Positions 22,007 to 33,790 of a stretch of DNA of 64,000 nt are shown piece after piece; the first letter of the stretch is position 1, and each line of letters starts with the position of its first letter. Origin of the DNA: Castor canadensis (taxonomy: Eukaryota; Chordata; Mammalia; Rodentia; Castoridae); assembly GCF_047511655.1 (NCBI RefSeq), contig NC_133389.1, forward strand, positions 158,363,973-158,427,972, written 5' to 3'. The notes under the pieces were generated by a model, which ran no database searches, was not told the origin of the DNA, and saw nothing but the letters and a program-made list of their open reading frames with translations. A program made the translations under genes and the position numbers.

Positions 22007-24773
22007 AGCCAAACAGAACATGAGGCAGTGCAAGTCTAAGGACTGAGATTTTAAGAGTTATGCGTATGCAGTTTTTAGGTGTGGCTGCTGTTTGGAAGTC
22101 TGAGCACCGAGTCTTTAAGAAAGCTGAAGAGAAATAGAACAGTGCAAATGAGTTGTGGAAAGGCACGGAGCTGTTGACCATCAAGAAATTATAGCTGAGC
22201 AGGGCAGAGTATACTGCTTTAAATATTTGAATGACTGTCACGGGAAAGATTGGTCGCAGTGCATTTCTTGTGAGCCTCAGGCATGGAACGTGTTCTGATG
22301 GAACAAAGATGTGGGGGAGACAGTTTTGCTTCAAGGCAAAAACATCATCTTAACTGAAAGTAGATTGCACAACTGTCACAAGGAGTTACTGATCAAAATT
22401 GAAACTCTCCTGAAGAGTTTGGTAGGGGAGGTGATGCTTTTCAGTAGTTGGATGAGAATGAGAGATGAAGTGCGGTCCTGAATCATCTATTTTATACTTG
22501 AATTTTTATATTCAAGGTATAGAACTGTAGGTGAAATTTAAATGCTGCTCACCCATTAAATGCATTCTCTGTCTGTAAAGTACACAAATTCCAGTTGTGC
22601 CTCACTTACAACAACATACAAACAGAAGTTTGTGTGACATTCCAGAATATTAGACCTGATGAGGTTGCCCCAGACCACTGGTAGAAAATGCTGGCTAAGG
22701 TTTCTATAAGGCAGCCCAGGATAGCTATTCCAAGAGCACTCTCCTTTGCCTTGCTTTCCCATTGGCATATCCTCAAATAAGAGAGTTATAAAATGTGGAG
22801 CTTCACAAAATCCAACAAACTGAATCACTTATTAATGTGACAAGTAGGAGGACTTTGCATCATAATCATAAAGAGTATTTCATCTTAGGATGCAAATTTG
22901 AATTTTAGTACATGCAGGGTACAGCACTAAATCCAAATGAGTTAAAACCCATTTTGAACACCTGTCATTGAGCTGCCTTGGCCTCAGGTTCTGACTTCAC
23001 ATGCCATATGGGTCCACCTCAGGATGCCCAGAGTTGACGTCCTTGTCCACTGAGACCTCCACACCCATGCTCTGCTCCACTGTGTAGATTCCCTACTTAC
23101 CAAGCTCAGGCTTTCACTGCCCCAATCATTCTCCTCCCCATCCTCTGACACCCCTGCTTGAGTGCCCCACAGTCTGTGCTTCTTCCTTCTCTCCCCAAGC
23201 TCAGAGCTCAATTGATAACCAGCACTGAACGCCATGCAACGTGGATGGATGTCCTCCCTCTTTCCTCCATCTCAGACCCCCCCACCTTTTTTCTTGGCTC
23301 CTTCTTCTCCCCGTTCCTACACTGCCCCACCCTACGAATGGCCTCCAGGACTGAATTGTTCTAGAATGGTCTTCAGAAATGGAAGGAAAGAACAGGGAGG
23401 GGAAGACAAAGACGAGGAGGAAGCACAAAATCAGAAAAGGCTCAGTTATTGTTTCCGTAAAACTAACCCTCCAAAATGAAAAATGTCTAAAGTCATTACT
23501 CTTATGGTACATTTTGAAATATATTGTGTGACCATATGCATTTGGCCTCTAGTTTTATCCCATTTCTTTTATTTTAAATTGAAAGAGTAAGATTTGAAGT
23601 TATCAGTGACAAATCTGTGAAATAAAGGCGCTAGCCATGGTCATCACACCCTTCAATTACTGTTCTCCACAGTACAGTAATTTTAGGTATTTTGAGAAGT
23701 AAATTTCAGCCTTTCTAGAAAATTAATTTCTTTATTCTTCTATCACTTTCTTAATTTTATGTGAATTGGCATTAGAAAAATTTCAGAAACTGAAATCAGT
23801 TTAATATTTCTCAGTATCGTTGTAGCAAAAAAGTGGAATGAGAGTTCACAGTAGAAAATAAAAAAGACACAAACTAGTCCAGAGGCAGGAGAGGAGAAAA
23901 TAATCCTCTTTAGGAATGACAAATGAATGTGATGTTTAAAAAATCATTCTCAAGACTTAAAAAAAGAATTTGTAAGAATAATAAGCTTTTAAAAGTCATA
24001 TGGTATTACTAGGACCACTTAGTAGATCACCATCTTTCAAATGATATCAGGTTACTATTTAGACAATGGAAAATATGCACGTGCCCATATATCTACATGC
24101 CTATCACCCTAAATAGACAATGAGTTGTCTAAAAAATTCATTTGTGGGTCCATGTTCCTGGCTATAAAAGATTATTGGTTTTCACCCACTATAGACTGTT
24201 TTTATGAGAATACATGTGCAGACATATAAAACTTTGCATAAATGTGATTATGTCATCATACTATTCTTTGGTAGGTTTTTCCCCGTGTTTCTTCTCAAGA
24301 CCATACAGAAAAATGCATGGTTCTTAAAAATTCAGAAAAGGAGTGGGGTGTAATAGAATGCAGTGACACTTAGGGACCTTGCTGTGCACCAAATTCCCAC
24401 TTTATGCCTTCAAGAATCTTCATTTTTAAGAAGCATCCCACACAACCTGATGTCTGGTCATGTCAAGAATAGATAAAAAATTTGGGCTTGGTTTTCACAA
24501 TGCTCATAGCAATGAAAACAGAGACTCAAGTGGTATTGAAGTATAGCAGAGGTACATGTTTCTAGATAAAGATTATTTATATATAAGTTGTGCATTTGTA
24601 AACTGGGAGGGAAGAAAGACAATAGTTATATATTCCCCTCCCAATCTTCCCAGAAAATGATGAGCATATTAACAGGAAGAAAATATATGGCTGTATTCTA
24701 AAGTCAGCAAGTTTGGCCAAAATTTTGTAAGCCAAATGTTGGACTCTACTTTTAATGTATAAACATTATACAC
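22007..24773. other. Unassigned DNA with a GC-richer part at 22980-23400
   Basis: No gene or repeat is named. The pyrimidine-rich, GC-richer part at 22980-23400 has open frames of 67-103 codons on both strands with low-complexity Pro/Ser content. None resembles a known protein. It may be a worn-out LTR or other repeat. Confidence 0.4.
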
Positions 24774-24824
24774 AGATAGATAGATGATAGATGATAGATA
24801 GATAAAATAGATAGATGATAGATT
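24774..24824 (+). repeat. (GATA)n microsatellite, imperfect
   Basis: Repeated GATA/GATGATA units with one AAAT interruption. Confidence 0.93.
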
Positions 24825-25865
24825 ATAAAAAGATGGATATATAAATATATTCTTAAAATATGTTCCTTTTTTCACATAAAACTGTATGTTTTGTGTGAAA
24901 TAGTAAAGTAATAGTCAATAAAGACATCATTATTGACATTTCTAATCTGATAAAACTCTAAATATGACTTACTCTTCTATCCTACTTTTACTTCCTTCCA
25001 AAGGTAATTATTGCCAACTCTCATCTTTAGCACATAGGCAAACTTCACCTTTAGCATAGCCCATTCACTGCTGACCCTTTGCCAAAACTCTACACAACAT
25101 TGTCATCTATTTCTGAAATCCCATGCTTCAATTTTACTAAAACTGCTCTCTAAATTAGACAACTAAATTAGGAAAAGATGTCTTACATGCTGTATTTGAC
25201 CAGACCATTCCTTTCCAATTTGGAAGAATAAATGTTATACCTGAAATCACTTAACATGAAAATCAGTTCAACAAAGATATAGTGACTGCTTTTGTGTATT
25301 GCCCATTAATTTGCTTTTTATGTACTAACTGATAGAATTAGAACTAAGAACTAACTGATCAGACAGATGGCAAAATGTATTCTGCCCTGATTACTTATTA
25401 TCTGCCCTAGACTGTATATACACTCTTCAAAATTCTGCCTTACTATTTCATTCCAAGAAGAGTCTCGCAAGAGTACTGGAACTTTACTTTGTGGGGTGCT
25501 TTTTTTCCCTGCTGAAATGTGCTGAGTCTGCCAAATCTGACTTAAATTTTAAGTATTTTTATAAATTTCTTAAATGTAAGCTATATAACTTACATTTAAA
25601 AAGCTATAAAAACATAATTATGCATTGGTAAATGTAAATATTACTGACTACTGGTGAAAATATTAAACTATATAGGCTTATAGCACTATCTACTGATAAG
25701 TTTATTTTTTAGACAAGTTGATTTTATTTGATAAATGAAAATTATAGGAATAGCATATGATTGTACTTATTTTGTGGATATCCCAAGGATTGTAATTTCT
25801 TTCATTATTGTAGTATGATCCCTTTGCTAGTTTATAATATAATAGGGCAAATAAGTCACATTTTA
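24825..25865. other. Unassigned AT-rich DNA
   Basis: Nothing recognised. A near-palindrome ACTTACATTTAA / TTAAATGTAAG lies at about 25570-25600. Confidence 0.5.
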
Positions 25866-26190
25866 CAAATGTTAGCAAGAGCTATGTGAATGACACTGTT
25901 TCAGCTGTGCCTGTCACCAAGTCTATTGCCAGCCGCTCCCAAAGCCCTCTGCATTGCATCATTTGCTGTAGTGGAGCTAAATCTTGTAAGCTTCTTTCCA
26001 AGCAGCTTTGCCGCTGGAGGGAGTCTGCCCTGCAGAAGAAAGGGGCTTCTTTCCTTCCAGGTGTGCTCTTTATCCCCTCTCTCCCACAGTGTTTCATTGA
26101 CAATGCAACCCAGTTGAGGGCACCCCTAGAGAGGTTCCATGGCACAACTTCAGAGGGTGGCTTTCAACAATAGCAAAAAAAAAAAACCAA
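25866..26190. other. GC-rich island with a 3' A run, identity unknown
   Basis: About 300 bases near 50 percent GC stand out from the AT-rich flanks and end at an A run (26176-26187). Frames of 95 codons (25886-26173, plus) and 87 codons (25882-26145, minus) are both open. I recognise no protein in either. The A run suggests a retrocopy or a SINE-like insert on the plus strand, but no target duplication was found. Confidence 0.4.
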
Positions 26191-26214
26191 AAAAACTGTT
26201 CTTTTCAACTACAC

Positions 26215-26440
26215 AGTTCTTACCGAAACAGACTATATACTGTGCTATAAAGTCTCACAAAGTGTATTCTCTGACTGCAGTGGAGTTAAATCACAAACTG
26301 ACAACAAAAAAAGATATCTGCAAAATTCCCAAATATTTAGAAATTTTAAAACATTTCTAAGTAGGGAGATTTCAAAGAAGAAAATTTTAATACGTTGAAC
26401 AGAATGAAAATGAAACTACGACATAATAAAAATTTTCTAG
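26215..26440 (+). mobile_element. Old L1 ORF2 fragment (between endonuclease and RT)
   Basis: GTATTCTCTGACTGCAGTGG corresponds to the SDH-type endonuclease motif region. It is followed by TTCCCAAATATTTAGAAATT and by AATGAAAATGAAACTACGAC, in the L1 order. It is heavily diverged and belongs to an older family than the element at 1-6646. Confidence 0.7.
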
Positions 26441-26635
26441 ATAGCTCCAATTCTGCCAATATTTACTTGCTGACCTATTTGAAGAAGCTATTTAAATTCT
26501 CAATGCCTCCCTTTACCTGATTATAGTTAGCTGGTTGAGTATGGATTTCTTCCAACTTTTAGTTTGTAATGAATCTGTAATGAGGCAGCATTCACTCTGA
26601 ACACATTTCAATACAATTTTAGAAGTAATAAGGAA

Positions 26636-27410
26636 ATGTGGTACCTATACACAATGGAGTTTCTGCTATAAAGAATAATGACATGTGGTTTGAACGTTAA
26701 ATGGATGCAATTGGAGGACTTCATGTTAAGTGAAGTAAGCCAGGTTCAGAAAGACAAACATTTCTCTCATAGGTGGAAGATAGATCCAAAAAATAAACAT
26801 ATACACAAAAACAAATATTATCATATACAAACTCATGTAGAACATGTTTGTAATAGTGGAACTACTGTATGGAACTCAGGAAGGAGGAAAAGGAAAAGAG
26901 AATGTTAGAACATCAACAATATGGTAAAACTTAACATCTGTGAAGGCAGAGGATTTAAGAATATTTATTGAAAGCTATTGAAAAATGGGGAGTGGGAGGT
27001 AAAGGGGTAAAGGAGAGGAATGGAAGGGGTTGCACAGACCAAAGTAAAGTATCCACATAGCAGGGATACATTGAGAAACACCTTTGAACATCAACTTAGA
27101 TATTAATAATGCAAGACAGGACTTTAATACAGGTACAGTGTATACCTATACAGGGGGTACTTTTAGGAGGGGAGAGGGTGCATGAAGGAGATTACAGCGA
27201 GGGTATATGGTTGATGAGCTTTGTACGCTTATATGAAACAGAACAAAGAAACCTCTTACAATTTCTTTAAGTATGGTGGGGAGGGAGTTGAGGGGGAGAG
27301 CAAGTAGGGGTGATCTAACCAATGTAAAATATAAGCCTATTTGGAATTGTCACAATGAATCTCCCCCTTGTACAATGAATATATTCTAATAATAAATTTT
27401 TTTTAAATTG
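26636..27410 (+). mobile_element. Old L1 3' end: ORF2 tail and 3'UTR
   Basis: ATGTGGTACCTATACACAATGG at 26636 and AGTGAAGTAAGCCAGGTTC are the end of ORF2. The 3'UTR follows with G-rich stretches (GGGGAGTGGGAGG; GTGGGGAGGGAGTTGAGGGG), ending in AATAATAAA at about 27389-27400. Part of the 3'UTR matches 19168-19300. Confidence 0.85.
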
Positions 27411-27433
27411 GAGAAAGATTTTGATGGAAATGA

Positions 27434-27632
27434 ATTTTTTTGTGTGTGGGGATTGAACCTAGGCAGGTGCTCTACCACTTGAGCCACTCCCTCAGGTCTT
27501 TTCCAGATTGGGTATTTATTGACATATGGTCTCAAGAACTATTTTCCTGGGCTGGCTTTGAACCTCCATCCTCTTGATCTCTGCCTCCTGAGTAGCTAGG
27601 ATAACAGACGTGAGCCAACTGGTACCTGGAAT
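27434..27632 (-). repeat. Composite ID/B1 SINE, antisense
   Basis: GGGGATTGAACCTAGGCAGG and CTACCACTTGAGCCACTCCC are the inverted ID. CTGGGCTGGCTTTGAACCTC and CCTCCTGAGTAGCTAGGAT are the inverted B1-like arm. It sits just beyond the L1 3' end. Confidence 0.93.
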
Positions 27633-28881
27633 TTTTTTTTCTTTCTTTAAAATTGATGTTTAATGAATAGTACAAGTCTTAGTCTATTGAAAAGCAATGC
27701 ATACTCAATTCTGGCTTTCTCTCCTGGAAATGGAATTTTTTATTTTCTTACACAGTATCAATTGAAAAGCAGTGCCGACCTGGATTTGTAGTTTTTACTT
27801 TATTCCTCAAAAATCTAAATCCTATAGTGCTGTAGTACTGGCAGAGTAAGAACACACTCATTGTCATGTAGCCTCTTGGGCATTAACAAATTAATTGATT
27901 TTTACATATATATTAATGTCCTTTGTGTTTCTCCAATTAGGAAAAAACTGTCCCAACACACAGATATATTTTACTTTATCCCTTATTACTTCATTGGCAT
28001 GAATAGGAATTTATGATTTCATGAGCTAAAATTATTTTATTTTGTCTTCTTCGGTAAATTAGTTCAAACTTATATTTTTGGAAAAGGAAAATTACAACTT
28101 AGAGTTTTCATTAGCTCTGCTTAAAATTCAACTGTAATACAATTAAATAAAATGTAATTAAATACATTATTCATTAAAAGGGAATTTTAAACACATTTTC
28201 AAATATACAAATTACCATAAAATGTTAACATCAGCAGAATACCAATCCTGCACATTCAAAAATCTTGAAGATGTGATTTCAGATTATTCCAGCATAAAAT
28301 ATGACAATGCATTTGTTTCTAACTCTAGAAACATTTTTCCATCTAATAGCACAGATTAATTATGCTGTATTGGTAGAAAATATAGCATAACCATGGCACA
28401 CTACCTGGCTTCAAAATGGAATACAGTGTTGTAAAGTTGGGGCATTTTATTATGGGGTGAAAATTATAAAAAAAATCAGGTCTTAACTACTGTAATAAAA
28501 AAACATAAAATTTCTTGACTCTGACAAAAACAATGGACATGAGAGCAGGGTGAGGATAAGAAGGATGGTGAGTAGAATGGGAACATTAGTGTTCTTCATA
28601 TTAGCAGGGAATCAAAGATTTTCAGTACCTGAGGTTGCAAGGTGATTGGCCAATGAGAATGATGATAACGGAGTAGCAAAGATAGGAAGCTGAAGTTAAA
28701 ATACATTTAAGGTCAATCTATCAAAAGAAGATGCAATAGGCATATTCTTTGGAGCAATCAGAATAAGAAAAAAACCTAAAAGTAGTTTAGGGTTTGCTCT
28801 GGTTTATAAAATAATGAGTCCAGTGTAGGAAAGGCTTAGGAGGTTACATACAATTATTTAAAACTTTCAAATGAGTACATG
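27633..28881. other. Unassigned AT-rich DNA
   Basis: Nothing recognised. Confidence 0.5.
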
Positions 28882-29170
28882 AGCTCAGAGTGGTGGCACA
28901 TGCCTGTAATCCCACTACTTGGGATGCACACATGGGAGTATCACTGTTCAAGACCAACCCAAGCAAAGTTAGTGAGAAACTGACTCAGAAATAAGCTGGC
29001 AGTGGAGGAAGACGAATAACCATTACAGGCTGGCCAGGGAGAAGTTCAAGATTCTATCCGAAAACCATAATAATAAATAAATGCAAAAAATGACTGGCTC
29101 AAGTGGTAGAGTTCTTCCCTAGCAAGTAAGAGTCCCAGAGTTCAATATCTGTATCACAGAAAAAACAAAA
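28882..29170 (+). repeat. Composite B1-like/ID SINE
   Basis: GTGGTGGCACATGCCTGTAA, then a second arm and ID sequence (GACTGGCTCAAGTGGTAGAG; AGTCCCAGAGTTCAATATCT), ending in an A-rich tail. Confidence 0.93.
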
Positions 29171-29191
29171 TAGCATACATGAGTTATGTTT

Positions 29192-29271
29192 GTCCTGGCC
29201 CTGGGGATTGAACCCAGGGCCCCACATACACTCAACACATGGCTCTACCACTTAGCTATGCCCCAGCCCTG
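29192..29271 (-). repeat. ID SINE, antisense
   Basis: CTGGGGATTGAACCCAGGGC and GGCTCTACCACTTAGCTATG form an inverted single ID unit. It lies only about 20 bases from the preceding SINE. Confidence 0.92.
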
Positions 29272-29694
29272 TTTGTTTGTCTGTTACGGATTGAAACTTA
29301 GAGATTTAACTGGGGTTCAGCATCAAAAACATCATCTTAATTAATCATCTCCAATTTAAACACCGTAACTCAAGGGACCACTGCCATCAGGGGTGCTCCA
29401 GTGTTGTGAAGCTGCTGAGAAACTTAAGCAAGCAAAGAAACCAAGTTTACTTAGATGAGGAGAAACAACGCACCCTGCTTCAGACTTACCCAAACAACAA
29501 TATAGAATAGCAATTAACCAGGGCTCTAAAGCATGGGAATTTTGAAGGAAATTGTTGATCATCCTAAATGTCCTAAACTGTTAACTTAATATAAGAAGCA
29601 TTTTGACTGAATGTGAGAAATAATGACCTGATATTGATCCTAGCAATCATAACTTAATTCACCTTTTCATACAGGTGAATGAAGAGTTAAGCAA
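29272..29694. other. Unassigned DNA
   Basis: Nothing recognised. Confidence 0.5.
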
Positions 29695-29900
29695 AGAGAT
29701 CCTGGAACCAGATTGCCTAAGGTAGATTCAGGCCCAATACTAATAAAATTTATGATCTTTGGCAATTTATCAAAATCTCTGTATCTCAGTTTCTAGAAAA
29801 ATGAGAAAAAAAAAAGTGTTCCTACCTTGAAGGTTTGTTTTGAGAGTCAAATAAGTAAATATATGTGAAGAAATTAGAACCATACCAAGGATGATAAGTC
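29695..29900 (+). repeat. MIR SINE
   Basis: CCTGGAACCAGATTGCCTAAG, TTTGGCAATTTATCAAAATC, TCTGTATCTCAGTTTC and GAGAGTCAAATAAGTAAATA follow the MIR order on the plus strand. Confidence 0.82.
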
Positions 29901-29951
29901 TTAAGTGTTTTTAACATGATTTTTAAATCTAGCCTTTAAAAACAAACAAAA

Positions 29952-30168
29952 GGCCAGGCATGGTGTGGATACAACTGTAATACCAGCTGCACAGGAGGCA
30001 GAGGTAGGAGGGTCGTGGTCTGAGGCCAACCCTGGGCAAGAGCACAAGACCCTATCAAAAACAAACTGAAGCAAGCTGGAGACCTGGCTCAAGTGGTAGA
30101 GCACTTGCCAAGCAAGTGCAAGACCCTGAGTTCAAATGCTAGTACTGTATACTAAAAATAGAATAAAT
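29952..30168 (+). repeat. Composite B1-like/ID SINE
   Basis: GGCCAGGCATGGTGTGGATA opens the B1-like arm. GACCTGGCTCAAGTGGTAGA, GCACTTGCCAAGCAAGTGCA and CCCTGAGTTCAAATGC form the ID arm. This is a good example of the fused structure in one short element. Confidence 0.95.
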
Positions 30169-30615
30169 AATCTCTAGTGATGTTAGGACCACTACTATCC
30201 AAATAACAAGTGAGGAAACAGAACTAGAGATTACCTGTTTACCAAAGTTAACTGTTCCAACTTGTCTTTGTTATAAAAATCATCAAGAAAGAAGTTATAA
30301 ATAACCCAAGCAAGAGTTAAAATATGACCGTGAGCAAGGTTGCAAGCTTCAGTTTCTAACTTGGAAAAAAAAATATTTGCCCTAAATGGTCTTTTGTTTA
30401 CTGTTCTTGAATCATGAAACCTGTGAGTATGTCTGACAGTGTCTTTTCTACTTTTTATACATGACACACGATGCATTCTAAATGAAGACTAAGTAGAACC
30501 TTCCTCTATGCTGTTTACTTCCCCTCAATCTCTAACCTCCAACCTTCCCATCTCCATCCTAGCTTGCTTTATCCTGACATACGCCTTTAAAACTTAATTG
30601 ATTAGCACTAATGTT
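30169..30615. other. Unassigned DNA
   Basis: Nothing recognised. Confidence 0.5.
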
Positions 30616-30850
30616 GCTTTCAGAGGACTTACTATATACTGTGTGCTTTCATAGTTTATTTAATATTACAGTAAACTAATGTGGAAGACATCAACTCAGT
30701 TATACAGGAAGCCACACTGAGGATCCAAGCTGTTTAATAACACATTCAAAGTCATGGGCTACTGACTGAAACATCCAGGATTGGATTCCTGGGCTCGCAC
30801 TTACAGAGAAATCTTTGCAATAAGCTTTATCATCTCTCTGAGACTTTAAT
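30616..30850 (-). repeat. MIR-like SINE fragment, antisense
   Basis: TATACTGTGTGCTTTCATAG, GGAAGCCACACTGAGGATCC and TCCAGGATTGGATTCCTGGG follow the inverted MIR order with heavy divergence. Confidence 0.55.
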
Positions 30851-30999
30851 TTATATTTTAAAGGAAAATACTATTTCTGACATCTCTACCTCTGTTTCTC
30901 CACTCTCTTTTCAAAACAAATAACCATCCTGGTTTACTTGAACAGTTATATTATACCTATGTAATGCTTACATAAAGAAAATTTCTAAAATGCAATTGA

Positions 31000-31170
31000 G
31001 GAACATAAGGAAAACATACACTGTGAAATTTAAATTCTCCCCATGACTACCATGTAAACAGCCCAAGCCAGGCTGAAGCCTGAGGACATGTGGTCACCAT
31101 CATCTCAGCTAACACCTACCCAACTGCAGGCTATGAAAAGGCTGTTCTAGGCCACTTAACTCAATCTTTC
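31000..31170 (+). mobile_element. MLT1-like (ERVL-MaLR) LTR fragment
   Basis: GCCCAAGCCAGGCTGAAGCC and AGCTAACACCTACCCAACTG, with TGTTCTAGGCC, resemble the middle of MLT1 LTRs. The stretch GGAAAACATACACTGTGAAA recurs in diverged form at 39107. Confidence 0.55.
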
Positions 31171-31814
31171 CCTTGTTTACACCAATAAAGGCAACAATGC
31201 CCTGCAAAGAAGCTTCCTTACAAGACCACTGTGGTTTTGGTGTTTAAAGAAGGGCTTTTTAACAGAGGAAGCCAGAGACTGTAAAGCACCCATCTGAACC
31301 ATAGAGGGCACCAATGGCCCAGGCAGCAGATAGTATTGTTTTTATTAGGATACTAGGAAAGAAAAGCTTTCCTTGTCCAACACACGCTATGAATTGTGGG
31401 GACCAGTGAAAGCCAGTACTACCCCCTCCTGCCCTGGGAACTGAGCAGCTATCTAAGACTTTCATGGCTGAGTTACAAATCAGGCTTCAAATTATAAATT
31501 AAGTTATACTGAAAGCTTTGCAAATTAAAATAGTTATTTCTATCCTTAAAACAGATAAACATTTTTAGAAGATCAAGATACAATCCAAATTCTAAAACAT
31601 TTTAAATCACCAGTAATGTTATAATACAAAATACAGTAGTGAAAACTTTAATTCCAGCTAAAAGACCTATCTGAATTAGCAAAAATATTCAAATTCTGTG
31701 CTGTTTTCCTTAATTCCATTTCTTCCTAACTAAGCTATCATCCCTTTCTGCACTCAAATCATTTACTAGAAAGGGAGTATCAGATGTAGGAGTAAGCTGA
31801 TCAAATGTGTGTAT
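31171..31814. other. Unassigned DNA
   Basis: Nothing recognised. Confidence 0.5.
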
Positions 31815-32048
31815 GACTGGCATCAAACTAACCTGGTCCAAGTCTTCCCTCTGCCTCTAATTAGCTGGGGGACCTTGAGGTGTTGTTACTTCTCTGAGCC
31901 TTGTTTGTAATATAAAAATACTTGCTTCATATGGTCATTGTGAGACTTGCAGTAGATAATGTGCAAAGATGGTTAGTACAAAGTGCACAGAATAAGGACC
32001 CTGCAGAATAAGGACCCTGCTTGTGTTATTGAATAAATACCATTGATT
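31815..32048 (+). repeat. MIR SINE with an internal 16-bp duplication
   Basis: ATTAGCTGGGGGACCTTGAG, TTACTTCTCTGAGCCTTG and the TGAATAAATACC-type end follow the MIR order. AGAATAAGGACCCTGC is perfectly duplicated at 31989-32004 and 32005-32020. The element ends about 165 bases before the retroviral insertion. Confidence 0.88.
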
Positions 32049-32211
32049 CGTAATTAGCATGCTGCTAGGTTTTGTGTAGTGCTTATTGTTGAGAGGACAA
32101 TAGCCCCAATATGGTGATACTTGAATATTTCAATTAGTTTATGTGATTTCTAAGAAAATCCTTGGCCATATTTACTTCAGTTTTAAAGAATTACATTCAA
32201 TGAATGAAGGA

Positions 32212-32544
32212 TGTTGGCAATAATGGCGCCGATAGGTTTCAGTTCTTACTGCACCCTTAAGCTTCTGTTTTCCAGGGTCGCAGTCCTGCCTCCCAGGGTC
32301 ACAGTCCATCCTCAAGTCTAGCTTGAACCCTCCTTCTGCCCCAACCTCCAATCAGCATGAACCATAAGATCCTAACCAATCAGATCATGCTGAGTCCCAC
32401 TGAGGGGTATTTAAGGCCCTGCCCCTCTCTCCCTCTCTCTCTTGGCTCTCTCTGCTCTCTCCCTCTCCCACCCAGCAATAATGAATCTCTTGGCCAGATC
32501 ACTTCTCTCCATGTGGTCACTTTTGGGGCCCACATTTCCTTACA
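32212..32544 (+). promoter_or_regulatory. 5' LTR of the ERV
   Basis: It starts TGTTGGCAATAATGG and ends TTTCCTTACA. CCAAT motifs at about 32349 and 32376 precede a TATTTAAG box at 32408-32415, then a CT-rich stretch. The polyA signal position reads AATAAT, where the 3' LTR has AATAAA. A 21-bp unit is tandemly duplicated at 32272-32292 and 32293-32313; the 3' LTR has one copy. The length is 333 bases. Confidence 0.95.
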
Positions 32545-32546
32545 TT

Positions 32547-32564
32547 TGGTGCCATGACTCGGAC
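32547..32564 (+). other. ERV primer binding site, tRNA-His-like
   Basis: Two bases after the LTR comes TGGTGCCATGACTCGGAC. It fits the complement of the tRNA-His 3' end with two mismatches, one of them a CpG-to-CpA change. It would prime minus-strand DNA synthesis. Confidence 0.8.
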
Positions 32565-33034
32565 GGGTTTCCCCACTAATCCTGGTGGGACCTCGATTCT
32601 GACTCACCCCACAACCACCCTGAGGATGTGACTGGCCAGGACTCATCCTCCCAATCACCCTGGCTTGCATCCAACACCGGACATTCTTTGGTGAGTCCAC
32701 CTACCCTTCTTGGGCTCCCTTTACGGTCTCTCCCTTCGGTGTCTCTGAGTTTTAGAACACTTCCCATGCTTTGGGCTATCTCTGGGCAGCTCAGACAGTA
32801 GAGGGATCCCCTTCTCCGCAGGCTTTGGATTTTACAGGGTCCGGGACCCTACAAAACCTAGGCCTAGGTAATCCAAGCCACCAGCCTCTGGCCTGCAAAC
32901 CACCTGAACTCAGTGATGGCTGGGTCACGTGAGCTTTGTGTTTTCTGGGATATTTGTGCTGTGCAAGGACGCTTCAAAGTACATAATATCCTCCTCTCCC
33001 ATTCCAGGACCGGGTCTTCTCTGCGGTCTGACTC
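32565..33034 (+). other. ERV leader region
   Basis: This is the expected site of the packaging leader between the primer site and gag. AAAGGTGAGTCC-like sequence at about 32688-32700 (TTTGGTGAGTCC) could be a splice donor. The sequence is GC-richer than the flanks and no coding frame is recognised. Confidence 0.6.
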
Positions 33035-33790
33035 CCCATTGAAATGCCTCCTCAATAATTTAGACATCTTGGGTTTGACCCCAGATATAAAACCAAAAAT
33101 TTAATCCTCTTTTACACTCAAATCTGGCCCACTTATCCTTTAGACAACCAAAGTCACTGGCCCCTTTTTGGGCCTTTAAATCCCAACCTTTTATGGGACA
33201 TATAACTACTGTGGAGCAATCAGGACGATGGAGAGAGATTCCATTATGTCCAAGCCTTTTCATGCCTCCGTCTAAATCCAGCTCTCTGACTTCAAACCCT
33301 CCCTCTATACTTTCTGTTCCCCTGTGCAGATTCTATCAGCCTGTAAACCAGTTTCTAAATCAGCCAATTTCTCTCCAAACCTCCTCCTTCCCCATGTAAA
33401 CAGACCATACCTATCTCCTCCTATCTTCCTGAAAAACTTTTCCTGTCTGGAGTTAAGCAAGCCACTCCTTGCCAGTTCTGACCTCAAGGTGGTTCCAGCT
33501 CTGAGACGACTCATGCTTTATTCGGTGACCAGAGAGTGGAGGTTTCGTTTCCTGAAAACCTGTCAGTACCAATCCATGGGAGCAACCTGGAGACACAGGT
33601 GATGGCTAATCTCTTAAGCGTGTATCATGCCTCCAGGCTCTGCCTTCCCCTCCCTTACCTAAGATGTCAGCTCGCCTTTCTGCCTCCTCCATGGTCTCAC
33701 CACATGTCCTCTGTCTCTGTCTGCCTTCCCCTCCCTGGGCTTACTGGGACCCTGCCTCCCATGAACAACCTGTAGCATGGTACCTTATGA
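33035..33790 (+). pseudogene. ERV gag remnant, matrix region and beyond
   Basis: In the virus Gag builds the particle shell. From 33041 one frame reads CLLNNLDILGLTPDIKPK. A small frame change near 33100 leads into a frame with Trp- and Pro-rich matrix-like sequence (IWPTYPLDNQSHWPLFG). It stops at about 33201. A third frame then shows GRWREIPLCP (33226-33255), recalling the conserved end of gammaretroviral matrix. Beyond 33300 the capsid-like part is too decayed to follow. The start codon is not identified. Confidence 0.75.

Noticed and set aside
22984..23512. Overlapping open frames of 68-103 codons on both strands in a GC-richer patch
   Set aside because: They are low-complexity Pro/Ser/Arg content, open on several frames at once, without domain or splice support.
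32380..32700. 106-codon minus-strand open frame in the ERV 5' LTR
   Set aside because: It is antisense to the CT-rich LTR and primer site, its Arg/Glu/Gly content follows from the repeat, and no start context or homology is seen.
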